Source: a virus
Length of the DNA: 64,000 nt
Virus record (IMG/VR): IMGVR_UViG_3300042484_001385
Coordinates: 1-64,000 of that record
Direction: 5' to 3' (one strand)
Position numbers and translations under genes: made by a program. This document shows, in pieces, positions 46,014-54,456 of this stretch. Positions within the stretch are counted from its first letter, which is position 1. Each line of letters starts with the position of its first letter. Under the pieces are notes generated by a model. That model was not told the DNA's origin. It was given only the letters and a program-made list of their open reading frames with translations, and searched no databases.

Positions 46014-46745
46014 ATGGCTGTTTCTAAATCTATGGACTTTCCATCTGGAAAAAAGTCTTCATACGCTGCACAAGTAGAACAGAGTCAGGCAACTGGATTA
46101 CCAGATAATACTTTATCGTTTCTTCCTGTACCAGGCCCAGTAGGGCCACAGGGACCTGCAGGCAAAGACGGCAAAGATGGAAAGCAAGGAGATCAAGGTC
46201 CAGAAGGAAAAGAGGGACCAAAAGGTGCACAAGGTCCAGCAGGCAAAGACGGTCTAAGTTCTCTTTCATCTTCAGGACAGCAAGCAGGTTGGGCTTCATA
46301 CACAAACGCTATTGACAAACCAACAAAATTAGGTATCTCTCAAGGAGACGATGGCTGGGTAACTCTTATTCTCGACACAAAGGATAAAAAACAAAATGAG
46401 AAATATCTTCCAAAAGATTGCACCAGCCTTTGGAACAGCCACCAAAGAGCCCTAAACTTTCACGGTATAAAAGAAGGATCTCAAGTATTTGTAACGTATA
46501 ATTTTGAATTAACTACCTACACTCCTAATACAGAGGTTTGGCTAAGAACATATTTTGCAAGCAAGGACCAGGAGTTTGTTCAATTGGTAGGATCTTTTAA
46601 ATATCAAGGAACTTATGTCCTTTCTTCTACCCAGCAGATTTTTATAGAGGATATTTCTATGTGGGGCAACGGAGCAGTTCCTCAAATTAGAACAGATTTT
46701 GATGCATCCGTAATTTTCAATTCAGTATACGTCAGCGTGGTATAA
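46014..46745 (+). CDS. Collagen-like tail-fibre/decoration protein 2
   Basis: 243 residues; GATAAT is 6 nt before the ATG. Collagen-like block at about residues 39-81 with G-P-A-G-K-D-G type triplets (Pro and Lys rich), then a beta-sandwich C-terminal domain. The Lys-containing triplets would stabilise a trimer through Lys-Asp/Glu pairs. Confidence 0.8.
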   Translation: MAVSKSMDFPSGKKSSYAAQVEQSQATGLPDNTLSFLPVPGPVGPQGPAGKDGKDGKQGDQGPEGKEGPKGAQGPAGKDGLSSLSSSGQQAGWASYTNAIDKPTKLGISQGDDGWVTLILDTKDKKQNEKYLPKDCTSLWNSHQRALNFHGIKEGSQVFVTYNFELTTYTPNTEVWLRTYFASKDQEFVQLVGSFKYQGTYVLSSTQQIFIEDISMWGNGAVPQIRTDFDASVIFNSVYVSVV

Positions 46746-46752
46746 TAAAACT

Positions 46753-47382
46753 ATGGCATTTCCAGGCGAACTTAATATAAATTACTACAAGGGTGACACC
46801 CATGAGTTTAAGGTCTACCCTCAAAAGACTGATGGCTCAACATTTTATTTAACTGACTATAGCAACTCTACATTTACAATTGCTGAATCTCGTGGAGCAG
46901 CAGGAGTAGCATTAGGACAAATAAATGCCAGTGCAAGGATATTTAGTGATTACATACTTTGTGCTATAACTCCAGAAAATGGAAAACTTATGGATGCAAC
47001 AAAAACATACGTTTATGATATTCAGGTTTATGCTCAGGGATCAGACACATATGATAAAGTCTTTACTCTTTTAACTGGTTCTATATCAGTAACAGATGAT
47101 GTAACTCAAGATATTGGAACTCCAAATAGAGCGATTCCAACCTATAGGGTTATTTATCACAATACAAATGCAACTAGCGGGGTTGTACCAACAGATACAA
47201 ATGAATATCTTCCAAATCAAAATGTTATTGTTGCAAACAATGGAACTCTTGCAAGAATTGGATATACTTTTGCTGGATGGACAAAATTTTCAGACGGTAC
47301 TGGAACAGTATACACATCAGGGTCAACAATACCTCTTGTAAATGAAGACATAAAACTTTATGCTAAATGGACAGCGGTATGA
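46753..47382 (+). CDS. Fibre protein with InlB B-repeat-like domain
   Basis: 209 residues; TATAAT 6 nt before the ATG. N-terminal module Y-Y-K-G-D-T-H-E-F-K-V, then a C-terminal Listeria-Bacteroides (Flg_new) repeat recognised by V-I-Y-H-N, G-Y-T-F-A-G-W and L-Y-A-K-W. Such repeats mediate protein or surface binding. Confidence 0.75.
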   Translation: MAFPGELNINYYKGDTHEFKVYPQKTDGSTFYLTDYSNSTFTIAESRGAAGVALGQINASARIFSDYILCAITPENGKLMDATKTYVYDIQVYAQGSDTYDKVFTLLTGSISVTDDVTQDIGTPNRAIPTYRVIYHNTNATSGVVPTDTNEYLPNQNVIVANNGTLARIGYTFAGWTKFSDGTGTVYTSGSTIPLVNEDIKLYAKWTAV

Positions 47383-47963
47383 CAGAAGTTTTTGTATCAA
47401 CTGACGATGTAAAAGTTATTGGCGGTACAGAAACGGTCAATGTTGAAGTTGATTTTGGTCCACAGGGAGATAGAGGAAACCTTTTTCTTGTTGGTTACGG
47501 ACATCCAAATAACGCAGGGCTAACAGACATACAATCTCTTGACATATACATAAATATTGAACCAACAGATGAAGACTATCTTAATCTATATCAATATGTA
47601 GATCAAAGTGGAACTAAAACTTGGACTTTAGTTGGACCACTTACTACAGATAAGTTTAGTTCTATAAGAAATGTAACCTTTGTAAATGGACAGGCATCTA
47701 GCAATATAGAGTTTAAGGTTTTAAATATAGTGCCTGCTGGACTTATTGGATCACTTACAGCATCAAGTTTTAATATTCAGTGTACCTTCCAAAACTCAGA
47801 AAATCCAGTTGCACACTCAATTGTTATTAATCCAATCACAGTACAGGTTTCAACAGGAGACGTTATATTGCCTATAGGAATAAATGCTGCTGAATTTTCA
47901 GAAAGCACATGGACAGGGCTTAGTGGAACCCACGTAGTTCATTTCTTAATTACGGTGGTATAA
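47379..47963 (+). CDS. Tail-fibre-associated protein (194 aa)
   Basis: Start ATG 47379 overlaps the previous stop (ATGA). V-N-V-E-V-D-F-G-P-Q-G-D-R-G-N-L-F at the N-terminus resembles phage fibre head segments that carry one collagen triplet; the rest is beta-rich. Not further recognised. Confidence 0.65.
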   Translation: MTEVFVSTDDVKVIGGTETVNVEVDFGPQGDRGNLFLVGYGHPNNAGLTDIQSLDIYINIEPTDEDYLNLYQYVDQSGTKTWTLVGPLTTDKFSSIRNVTFVNGQASSNIEFKVLNIVPAGLIGSLTASSFNIQCTFQNSENPVAHSIVINPITVQVSTGDVILPIGINAAEFSESTWTGLSGTHVVHFLITVV

Positions 47964-47982
47964 TCTAAGATGGTGATATATA

Positions 47983-48714
47983 ATGGCTAAATATGTTGAT
48001 GGTTCGGAAAATGGATCTGGTTTATACACAACCAGAGTTCCTGAGTATACCGACGCAGCCGATATTCAAGAGGCTTTAAAACTCTACCATTATGGTTCAA
48101 ATGTTGTTCCAACGGTAAACACGCTTGGTGGTCTTAATGGCATCAATACACAATCAATAGCAGGACATCTTAAGAAATTAGAAAACGATATTGATGCCCT
48201 ACCAACAATGTCTGAGGTTACTGACCTTATTGATGGTGTAACAGGAGAATATTCAGAACTTGCTGGTGTGGGAATTGACTGGAATTCTGTTGATTTTCAA
48301 TTTGATATTAGTCCAAGACTAACTCTTATATCCCCAAAAGAACTAACAAATATTTCTGCAACTGCAGCAACTGGAGCAATCGATATTGATATTATTGCTT
48401 CTTCTGTTAACATTCGCACCTCAAATGCCACTGCAAATTGGACAATAAACATTCGTGGTGATGCAACAACGACTCTTAATTCGTTAATGACAACAGGGGA
48501 GCAAATATCTGTTGTATTTGAATCTTCTCAAGGCGGAACTGCATATTATCCAACAGCACTTACTATTGACGGTGCATCAGTAACTCCTAAATGGTTAGGT
48601 GGAATAGCCCCTTCTTCAGGAAACATTAACTCAACTGATGTTTATGTTTATACAATTAGGAAAACAGGTACATCAACATTTACCGTACTTGCATCACAAA
48701 ATAAGTTTGCTTAA
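47983..48714 (+). CDS. Tail-fibre protein (243 aa)
   Basis: N-terminal [15 protein letters not shown], then [16 protein letters not shown] which recurs at 57002 ([13 protein letters not shown]), so fibre modules are shuffled. A TATAAT at 47959 would give a leaderless mini-frame (ATG 47970 to TAA 47990) that overlaps this start. Confidence 0.65.
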   Translation: MAKYVDGSENGSGLYTTRVPEYTDAADIQEALKLYHYGSNVVPTVNTLGGLNGINTQSIAGHLKKLENDIDALPTMSEVTDLIDGVTGEYSELAGVGIDWNSVDFQFDISPRLTLISPKELTNISATAATGAIDIDIIASSVNIRTSNATANWTINIRGDATTTLNSLMTTGEQISVVFESSQGGTAYYPTALTIDGASVTPKWLGGIAPSSGNINSTDVYVYTIRKTGTSTFTVLASQNKFA

Positions 48715-48731
48715 AGCAGGTAGGGAGAATC

Positions 48732-49688
48732 ATGAGTCCATTATTTCGTGACCCAAGTGGTATAGGAATATTTCTAGCATTTCCCACACCTACTCCTACA
48801 CCTACACCTACTCCTACACCTACTGCTACTCCTACACCTACTGCTACTCCTACACCTACTGCTACTCCTACGCCTACTGCTACTCCTACGCCTACTCCTA
48901 CACCTACTGCTACACCAACACCAACACCAACACCAACACCAACACCAACACCAACACCAACACCAACTCCAACGCCAACTCCAACGCCAGGAACAGGTTA
49001 CGTATACTTTACCTATTGTTATGAGGGAACTCCAACATCAGATACATTCTTTGTTGATGAAAACAACGTTATCGTTCAAGACATAAATAATGCTTGCGCT
49101 GCATATGCTGCTGTAGTTGCTGGCTTGCCAGGTGGAGGTGGAACAAACTACTCTTGCTCAATTGTTTCAATGCCTGCGTTACCAACAGATTGCACTCCAA
49201 CACCAACACCAACACCAACACCAACACCAACACCAACACCAACACCAACACCAACACCAACACCAACACCAACACCAACACCAACACCAACACCAACACC
49301 AACACCAACCTTAACAACATATTATGCATGTTGTACTAATGGAGCGTCAGTTAGTGGTTCTTATGAGGACTCATTTGCAGCAGTAACAGGTCTAAATGCT
49401 GCATGTAATGCTAATGAACCAGGAAACACTGTATCAGGAGGAGTGTTTACTACACCTCAAAGTTGTTCTGCACCACCGTTCTTCCCACCGTTCTTCCCGT
49501 TCTTCCCGTTCTTCCCTTACTTTGCTCCAACACCAACACCTACTGCCACACCAACACCTACTGCCACACCAACACCTACTGCTACACCAACCCCAACTGC
49601 TACACCTGCACCAGGATTTTGTGGTGATGGGGGCCCAACATGTGGCGGAGCATTTGGTAATTGTGTTCCTGGACCATGTGGAGAGTAA
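48732..49688 (+). CDS. Thr-Pro repeat / Cys-rich surface protein
   Basis: 318 residues. Three blocks of T-P (with T-A) repeats at about residues 18-86, 155-193 and 266-292, a short F-F-P-P-F-F-P block at about 250-263, and Cys-containing globular inserts between them; ends C-V-P-G-P-C-G-E. The TP arrays are rigid extended stalks and typical sites of O-glycosylation in other organisms. DNA repeats are near-perfect 6-bp units. AGGGAGAA ribosome-binding site. It heads a cassette that ends in glycosyltransferases. Confidence 0.75.
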   Translation: MSPLFRDPSGIGIFLAFPTPTPTPTPTPTPTATPTPTATPTPTATPTPTATPTPTPTPTATPTPTPTPTPTPTPTPTPTPTPTPTPGTGYVYFTYCYEGTPTSDTFFVDENNVIVQDINNACAAYAAVVAGLPGGGGTNYSCSIVSMPALPTDCTPTPTPTPTPTPTPTPTPTPTPTPTPTPTPTPTPTPTPTLTTYYACCTNGASVSGSYEDSFAAVTGLNAACNANEPGNTVSGGVFTTPQSCSAPPFFPPFFPFFPFFPYFAPTPTPTATPTPTATPTPTATPTPTATPAPGFCGDGGPTCGGAFGNCVPGPCGE

Positions 49689-49716
49689 TGATATACTTAT
49701 ATTATAAGGAGAAATA

Positions 49717-50130
49717 ATGTACGCTTGTATAGTAAAAAATAATAATAATACATGGGACATATTTACTGTGTTTCCATATATTCCAGATGAAAAAAAACAA
49801 AGAATTGACTCTGCAATAGAAAGTGGTCTTCCAATTTTTTCTAGAAATTTAACAGAATTTGGAAGATCAGTTAGAAGTGGTGCTATTTGGGACGGAACAC
49901 AGTTTAATGGTGGAGACCCAACGTCGCTAATAGAAGGTGCATCAAGAGGACAGTACTCCTACATATGCAACAATATGATTATTCTTACACTTCTTACACA
50001 ACTTGATACTGATCTTGATATTCAAATGTCAGCAATATTTGAAAGTGAAACAACAATAATTAAGGTTCCAGAAGGACAAACAGCATCTGTTGGCGATATA
50101 TGGGATGGACAAAAAGTAGTTAGTCTATAA
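49717..50130 (+). CDS. Cassette protein, paralogue of 59696 gene (137 aa)
   Basis: N-terminal Y-A-C-I-V-K-N-N-N-N-T-W-D, then G-A-I-W-D-G-T-Q-F-N-G-G and a final G-D-I-W-D-G-Q-K. The gene at 59696 has the same ends (G-A-T-W-N-G-S-S-F-S-G-G; G-N-I-W-N-G-S-E). Both follow a Pro-rich repeat gene and precede a zinc-module gene. It may be an assembly chaperone for the repeat protein; inference. Confidence 0.65.
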   Translation: MYACIVKNNNNTWDIFTVFPYIPDEKKQRIDSAIESGLPIFSRNLTEFGRSVRSGAIWDGTQFNGGDPTSLIEGASRGQYSYICNNMIILTLLTQLDTDLDIQMSAIFESETTIIKVPEGQTASVGDIWDGQKVVSL

Positions 50131-50145
50131 AAAGAGAGGATAAGA

Positions 50146-51348
50146 ATGTCAAAGTGGGAAGAGTGGAAAAAGGCTCAAGGAGAAACAAGACCCTGGCATA
50201 TACTTGATTCAAATAAGTATATAGAGGACGAAAATTTAGGGAAAAAAAGACTTGAAATATGTAAAACATGTCCAGAACTAATAAAATTAACTACGCAGTG
50301 TAAAAAGTGTGGATGTTTTATGGCAGCCAAAACAAAAATACAAGCAGCATCTTGCCCAATAGGTAAATGGGGTGCAGAGCAAAAAACAATAGAAGAGTTA
50401 TCAGATGACACTTCATCAAAAATTTTTATAAATATTCCATCATATAAAGATCCAGAAATATGGCTAACGGTTGAAAATTTTATTAATAATGCTAAGCATC
50501 CAGAAAGAATATTTTTTGCTATAACACTTCAGTCTATAGATCAAAAAGATGATAGGTTAAAGGCTTCTTTTTATAATAATGTTAAAGCAGATATTATTGA
50601 GCCAGGATCCTTGATTGGATGCCAGCCAGCAAGAAAAAATTCTCATAAGTTTTATAACAATGAAGATTACTATTTAAACATGGACTCTCATATGAGATCT
50701 ATAAAAAACTGGGATGTTGAAATAATTCGAGAATACGAAAAAAATAAAGTAGAGCATGGAGTCTCAGTATTTACAGCCTATGCTCCGCCTTATGATTTGC
50801 TTGAAGATGGTACAGACCTCATTGATTCAAATATAACAAGCAATCCAACATTTTACATGTCTGAGTCAAACACAGAAAATTTTTATAAAAACCTTGTACC
50901 TCAATTTACATCTCAGTACACAGGTTCTGGCAAGAACGTATTTTCACCATACGTATCTGGACATTTCTTTTTTACTGAAAAACAAGTTATTGAAAAGGTT
51001 CCTTTCATGTCAGAAATTACATTCACAGAGGAAGAGCCTCTTATGGCACTTAGATTCTTTACTGCTGGATTTAACTTAATAACACCAAGCAAGGTTTTTG
51101 TTTATCACAGGTATGGAAGAGGAGGAAGAAGTTTATTTTGGGAAGATTTTCCAGAAAAGTTTTTTCCAGAAGATCAAAAATCTAGAGACTATTTTAAAGA
51201 ATTAGTAAAAAATAACAGAATAGATCCAGAAAATGGATTATTTGCAGAAAGATCTTTAGAAGATTATGAGAAGTACTCTGGAATTAGTTTTTCTTCTGGA
51301 ACACTGCATGATGGAGTAAAATCTGGATTACCATCTGGATCTTTTTGA
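50146..51348 (+). CDS. Zinc module fused to GT60-type GlcNAc-transferase-like glycosyltransferase
   Basis: 400 residues. Residues 35-75 hold the zinc module (C39, C42, C52, C55, C57, C70; CKKCGCFM, CPIGKW). From about residue 93 a glycosyltransferase starts: I-F-I-N-I-P-S-Y-K-D-P-E, A-K-H-P-E-R-I-F-F, Y-Y-L-N-M-D180-S-H182-M-R, and F-T-E-E-E-P-L-M-A-L-R-F-F-T-A-G-F with a final Y-H-R-Y-G-R. These match the PF11397 GlcNAc-transferase family, whose founder Gnt1 adds GlcNAc to hydroxyproline of Skp1. A sugar transfer to phage proteins is inferred. The zinc-module fusion is unusual. Confidence 0.75.
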   Translation: MSKWEEWKKAQGETRPWHILDSNKYIEDENLGKKRLEICKTCPELIKLTTQCKKCGCFMAAKTKIQAASCPIGKWGAEQKTIEELSDDTSSKIFINIPSYKDPEIWLTVENFINNAKHPERIFFAITLQSIDQKDDRLKASFYNNVKADIIEPGSLIGCQPARKNSHKFYNNEDYYLNMDSHMRSIKNWDVEIIREYEKNKVEHGVSVFTAYAPPYDLLEDGTDLIDSNITSNPTFYMSESNTENFYKNLVPQFTSQYTGSGKNVFSPYVSGHFFFTEKQVIEKVPFMSEITFTEEEPLMALRFFTAGFNLITPSKVFVYHRYGRGGRSLFWEDFPEKFFPEDQKSRDYFKELVKNNRIDPENGLFAERSLEDYEKYSGISFSSGTLHDGVKSGLPSGSF

Positions 51349-51352
51349 GATA

Positions 51353-52141
51353 ATGAATATCCAAGATTTAAAAACAGTTGCAATCGTAACATCTTTTATA
51401 GATATAGGAAGAGGAAACTGGCAGGGTTGGGCCAACAGAACACAGGACAACTATTTTGAGTATTTTAAAAATTTATCACATCTAGAAAACCCTTTATATA
51501 TATATGTTGATGATAGTTTAAAGTCAAGGGTTTTAGATTTAAGGCAGGGTAGGCCAACATATTTTATAGAGTCAAACGTTTATGATGATTTTAAATATTT
51601 ATATAATGAAATACTTAGAGTTCATAGCCTAGATTCTTTTAAAAAATCTATACCTGCTCATCTTCTTAATCATCCAGAATATTGGAGCCCAGACTATGTT
51701 TTTGTTACATTGTTAAAATATAAAATAGTAAAACTTGCTATTAATCAATTTAAAATAAAAGAAGATTTAGTATCTTGGATTGATTTTGGATATAAAAGAG
51801 ATAATGTTTTTATTGGAAACTACCTATCCCTTCCTTTTCCAAAAAATAAAATAACAGTTTTTTCTCAAAAAGAAATAAAAGACCCAGACATATCCTTTTC
51901 TGTATTAAATAACGATGTATACATTATGGGTTCTCCAATAATAGGATCTAAAGATAACTGGATAGAATTAATAAATCTGTGTGATGAATCTTGCGCTGAT
52001 TTGTTTAATATGGATATTATAGATGATGATCAAGGAATATGGCTTATGTCATATCTAAAAAACAAAGAACTATTTAATGTCATTGTGACAGAAGAATGGT
52101 TCCCTTTATTTAAATACAACACAAGCCATACTATTACTTAG
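51353..52141 (+). CDS. HtrL/YibB-like putative glycosyltransferase
   Basis: 262 residues. I-V-T-S-F-I-D-I-G-R-G-N-W near the start, N-P-L-Y-I-Y-V-D, P-E-Y-W-S-P-D-Y and S-W-I-D-F-G-Y are the HtrL/YibB (WlaTC) pattern, a family linked to surface-polysaccharide glycosyltransfer. Four nt after the GT60-like gene. It may extend the glycan begun by that enzyme; inference. Convergent with the lytic gene at 52134 (8-nt overlap). Confidence 0.75.
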   Translation: MNIQDLKTVAIVTSFIDIGRGNWQGWANRTQDNYFEYFKNLSHLENPLYIYVDDSLKSRVLDLRQGRPTYFIESNVYDDFKYLYNEILRVHSLDSFKKSIPAHLLNHPEYWSPDYVFVTLLKYKIVKLAINQFKIKEDLVSWIDFGYKRDNVFIGNYLSLPFPKNKITVFSQKEIKDPDISFSVLNNDVYIMGSPIIGSKDNWIELINLCDESCADLFNMDIIDDDQGIWLMSYLKNKELFNVIVTEEWFPLFKYNTSHTIT

Positions 52142-52697
52142 GAAATTTACTCATCCAAAACTTGGTTCTTGGAGTGATGCCCTTCCATGAGGACCAATCT
52201 TCTCCACCATTTGTCATATAGTATGCAATTTCTGCATTCTTTACTGGATTGAATAGTTCAGCGTTAGAGTCAAGATCAAACTTGGTTCTACGATCAGGAC
52301 CAAGGGAATCAATCATATTAATTTGGAACATACCATAGGACGAGTCTCCAGTCTTATGATTGCCGTTAAAAGCCAATGGTCGCCCATTAGACTCTTTTTT
52401 AGCCACTGCCCAAGCAACAACAAGGTCTTTACCCTTGAAGCCTACTAATGAAAGCAGTTCTTTTAGTTCTAAATCAGTCAGAGAAACCTTGTTCTCAAAA
52501 CTCTCTAGTTTTTTTGCTTTAGAAACCAAAAAAACCTCTTTCGAGGCGGTTTCCGATGTCTGAGCCTGTTCCAGGCCAAGATTGTTCTTTGTATCAAGAT
52601 CTGAAATAGCATTAGCAGAGTTAGACATAACCGTTACTAGTGCTACGATACTGAGTGTGCTAATGATCTCTTTGTTTCTTTCGATAAATTTAATCAT
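52134..52697 (-). CDS. Secreted lysozyme-like transglycosylase
   Basis: 187 residues from ATG 52697 (AAGGAGG upstream). N-terminal signal anchor (about 12-32), a linker, then the lysozyme/SLT domain: W-A-V-A-K-K-E-S-N-G with the catalytic Glu, and S-S-Y-G-M-F-Q-I-N. It should cleave the peptidoglycan glycan chain. Alone on the minus strand in the tail module, with its own promoter; second lytic enzyme beside the CHAP endolysin. It could be a virion or host-wall entry enzyme. Confidence 0.8.
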   Translation of the reverse strand: MIKFIERNKEIISTLSIVALVTVMSNSANAISDLDTKNNLGLEQAQTSETASKEVFLVSKAKKLESFENKVSLTDLELKELLSLVGFKGKDLVVAWAVAKKESNGRPLAFNGNHKTGDSSYGMFQINMIDSLGPDRRTKFDLDSNAELFNPVKNAEIAYYMTNGGEDWSSWKGITPRTKFWMSKFPK

Positions 52698-52717
52698 AGT
52701 TTCCTCCTTAGAAAACA

Positions 52718-52789
52718 ATAACACCCTGGTAGGTGTTACTTACTAGTATAACATAATTTTGAGCAAAAGGTCAAATCTGGGTGTATAAT
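52718..52789. promoter_or_regulatory. Divergent promoters with 5' hairpin
   Basis: Minus strand: TTGACC (52769-52774), 18-bp spacer, TATACT (52745-52750); the transcript begins with the hairpin AACACC/GGTGTT (about 52719-52737). Plus strand: TATAAT 52784-52789, 9 nt before ATG 52799. Confidence 0.6.
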
Positions 52790-52798
52790 TATTTTATT

Positions 52799-53314
52799 AT
52801 GACCACATATGACTTTTCAGCCACAGGAATAAAATATCCTCTTGAAACTTCTCCTGTAAATGTGCATGGAGATTTAAAAAAGTTAGCAGAATCACTTGAC
52901 GCTATACTTCCAGCATACGGGGTATCATATTTTCAGATTCAAGTAAAAAATAATAGTGGTGCAAGTATTTCTGCTGGTGTTCCAGTTTATGCAACTGGAT
53001 ATAGCACAAAAACAACAATAGCAAAAGCACTTCCTTCTACATCCTCTCCAATACTTGGTTTATTAAAAAATACCACAGCAAACGGATCTGACGGCATTGT
53101 AGTTGTTGCTGGAGTTATGGAAGGCGTGAATACTCAAAGTTTCTTGGCAGGTCAAACATTGTATGTTGGAGAATCTGGGGGACTAACAAATGTTAGACCT
53201 ACTAATGGATCAGCAGCAGTTGGAATAGTTGCATATGCAGCAGCAGAAGGAATTATTATAGTAGAAGCAAAAGGAAACGGTACCTGGGGAGCACTCAGAG
53301 ACGGTTTGTCGTGA
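52799..53314 (+). CDS. Tail-fibre attachment protein (171 aa)
   Basis: D-L-K-K-L-A-E-S-L-D-A-I-L helix, then beta repeats with A-G-V-P-V-Y-A-T-G and L-A-G-Q-T-L-Y-V-G-E-S-G-G as in phage fibre/decoration proteins; ends G-T-W-G-A-L. Start ATG 52799 chosen for the promoter position. Confidence 0.6.
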   Translation: MTTYDFSATGIKYPLETSPVNVHGDLKKLAESLDAILPAYGVSYFQIQVKNNSGASISAGVPVYATGYSTKTTIAKALPSTSSPILGLLKNTTANGSDGIVVVAGVMEGVNTQSFLAGQTLYVGESGGLTNVRPTNGSAAVGIVAYAAAEGIIIVEAKGNGTWGALRDGLS

Positions 53315-53326
53315 TATAATAACAAT

Positions 53327-53737
53327 ATGGCAACTTTAAGAGGATCTCAATCATCATACGACATAGGAAATAAACCTCCTACAGTTATTTGGACTGTAGT
53401 TCGTGGAGATACTTCTGGATTTAAGGTTTATGTAACAGATGATGCAAAGGTCCCGCTAATTTTAAAAGGCCCTGGATCTGAATGGGACATTGCTATGAAA
53501 ATTAAAAGACCAAATTCAACACCTGGAATAATCACAGATGACGCTGTAACAGTAATGGCATTGCATCCAGTCGCAGATGAAGATGACCTAGTTGGAGAAT
53601 TTACAGTTTGGCTTACAGCAGAAGAATCTAATGTCTTACAAACAGGAGACATCTTTGATATTCAAGTGTCAGATCCAACAAGAGTTTGGACAGTTGCTCA
53701 GGGCAGCATGAAGATTCTTGAAGATGTAACAGATTAA
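53327..53737 (+). CDS. RGDT-module tail protein (136 aa)
   Basis: Leaderless (TATAAT 53315-53320, 6 nt before ATG). I-W-T-V-V-R-G-D-T-S is shared with the gene at 44600. Beta-rich with a final K-I-L-E-D-V-T-D like V-F-G-D-V-T in the paralogue. Likely a BppU-like baseplate/fibre connector. Confidence 0.65.
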   Translation: MATLRGSQSSYDIGNKPPTVIWTVVRGDTSGFKVYVTDDAKVPLILKGPGSEWDIAMKIKRPNSTPGIITDDAVTVMALHPVADEDDLVGEFTVWLTAEESNVLQTGDIFDIQVSDPTRVWTVAQGSMKILEDVTD

Positions 53738-53961
53738 TGGCAACAGCAGTAATCCTTGACGACTTAAAGAACAAGACAGAGCGAATCTTTCCAATAGATT
53801 ATGCAGTAGTTCAAGTAGAAGACTTTACAAGAACAACTGTTATAACTGAGGTTTTACCATTTAGAGTTAAGTTTACAGCCATTCAAATTGTGGCTATTGG
53901 TTTAGGTAATACCCCGCCAATTCCGCTACAGGTTATTGGCTACAGCAACTATATTCTTTAA
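53737..53961 (+). CDS. Small tail-associated protein (74 aa)
   Basis: Start overlaps the previous stop (TAATG). Beta-rich, unknown. Confidence 0.65.
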   Translation: MATAVILDDLKNKTERIFPIDYAVVQVEDFTRTTVITEVLPFRVKFTAIQIVAIGLGNTPPIPLQVIGYSNYIL

Positions 53962-53993
53962 CTAGATAATTAAAAGGGTGATATAATTACCAC

Positions 53994-54440
53994 ATGGCTA
54001 AAATATCAATTTCAAACGTAAAGGCCCTGTTTCAAACAGGAGACAGACCTACTCAAGAAAATTATGTAGATCTAATTGATACCGCAGCAGCCCAAGCAAC
54101 AGACTTAGGTTCTTCAGGTAACAATGAAAACACAATTGATGGCATTGAGAACGTAACTGTAATTGATAGTTTTGATGCCACAGTTTGGCGCATGGTCAAG
54201 TATATTATTTCAATATCAAAGACCTCTGCAGGGGACAACAAGTTCTATGCAACTGAATTAACTATTCTTGCTGAAGGTACAAATGTATCTGTAAGCGAGT
54301 ACGGCACTATCGACACGAATGGGAATATTGGCACCATTAATGTCTCTCGCACTGGAAATACCGTGGCCTTAACAGTCACTCCAGATCCTGCGATCAAGCC
54401 AGTCACAGTTCGTTACGCACGAATTGGACTTAAGGCATAA
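53994..54440 (+). CDS. Fibre protein sharing its C-terminal domain with the 54457 fibre
   Basis: 148 residues; TATAAT (53982-53987) 6 nt before the ATG. N-terminal helix F-Q-T-G-D-R-P-T-Q-E-N-Y-V-D-L-I-D, then a beta domain (Y-I-I-S-I-S-K-T-S-A, V-S-E-Y-G-T-I) similar to the last 80 residues of the next gene. A free-standing fibre tip domain. Confidence 0.65.
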   Translation: MAKISISNVKALFQTGDRPTQENYVDLIDTAAAQATDLGSSGNNENTIDGIENVTVIDSFDATVWRMVKYIISISKTSAGDNKFYATELTILAEGTNVSVSEYGTIDTNGNIGTINVSRTGNTVALTVTPDPAIKPVTVRYARIGLKA

Positions 54441-54456
54441 CTAAGGAGATATAAAA

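Noticed and set aside
48786-49310. Possible CRISPR array (regular short repeats)
   Set aside because: Repeats are 6 bp, contiguous, without spacers, and encode Thr-Pro in frame.
49069-49339. Three short frames with L-V, N-T or H-Q repeats
   Set aside because: All arise from the TP-coding microsatellite read in other frames.
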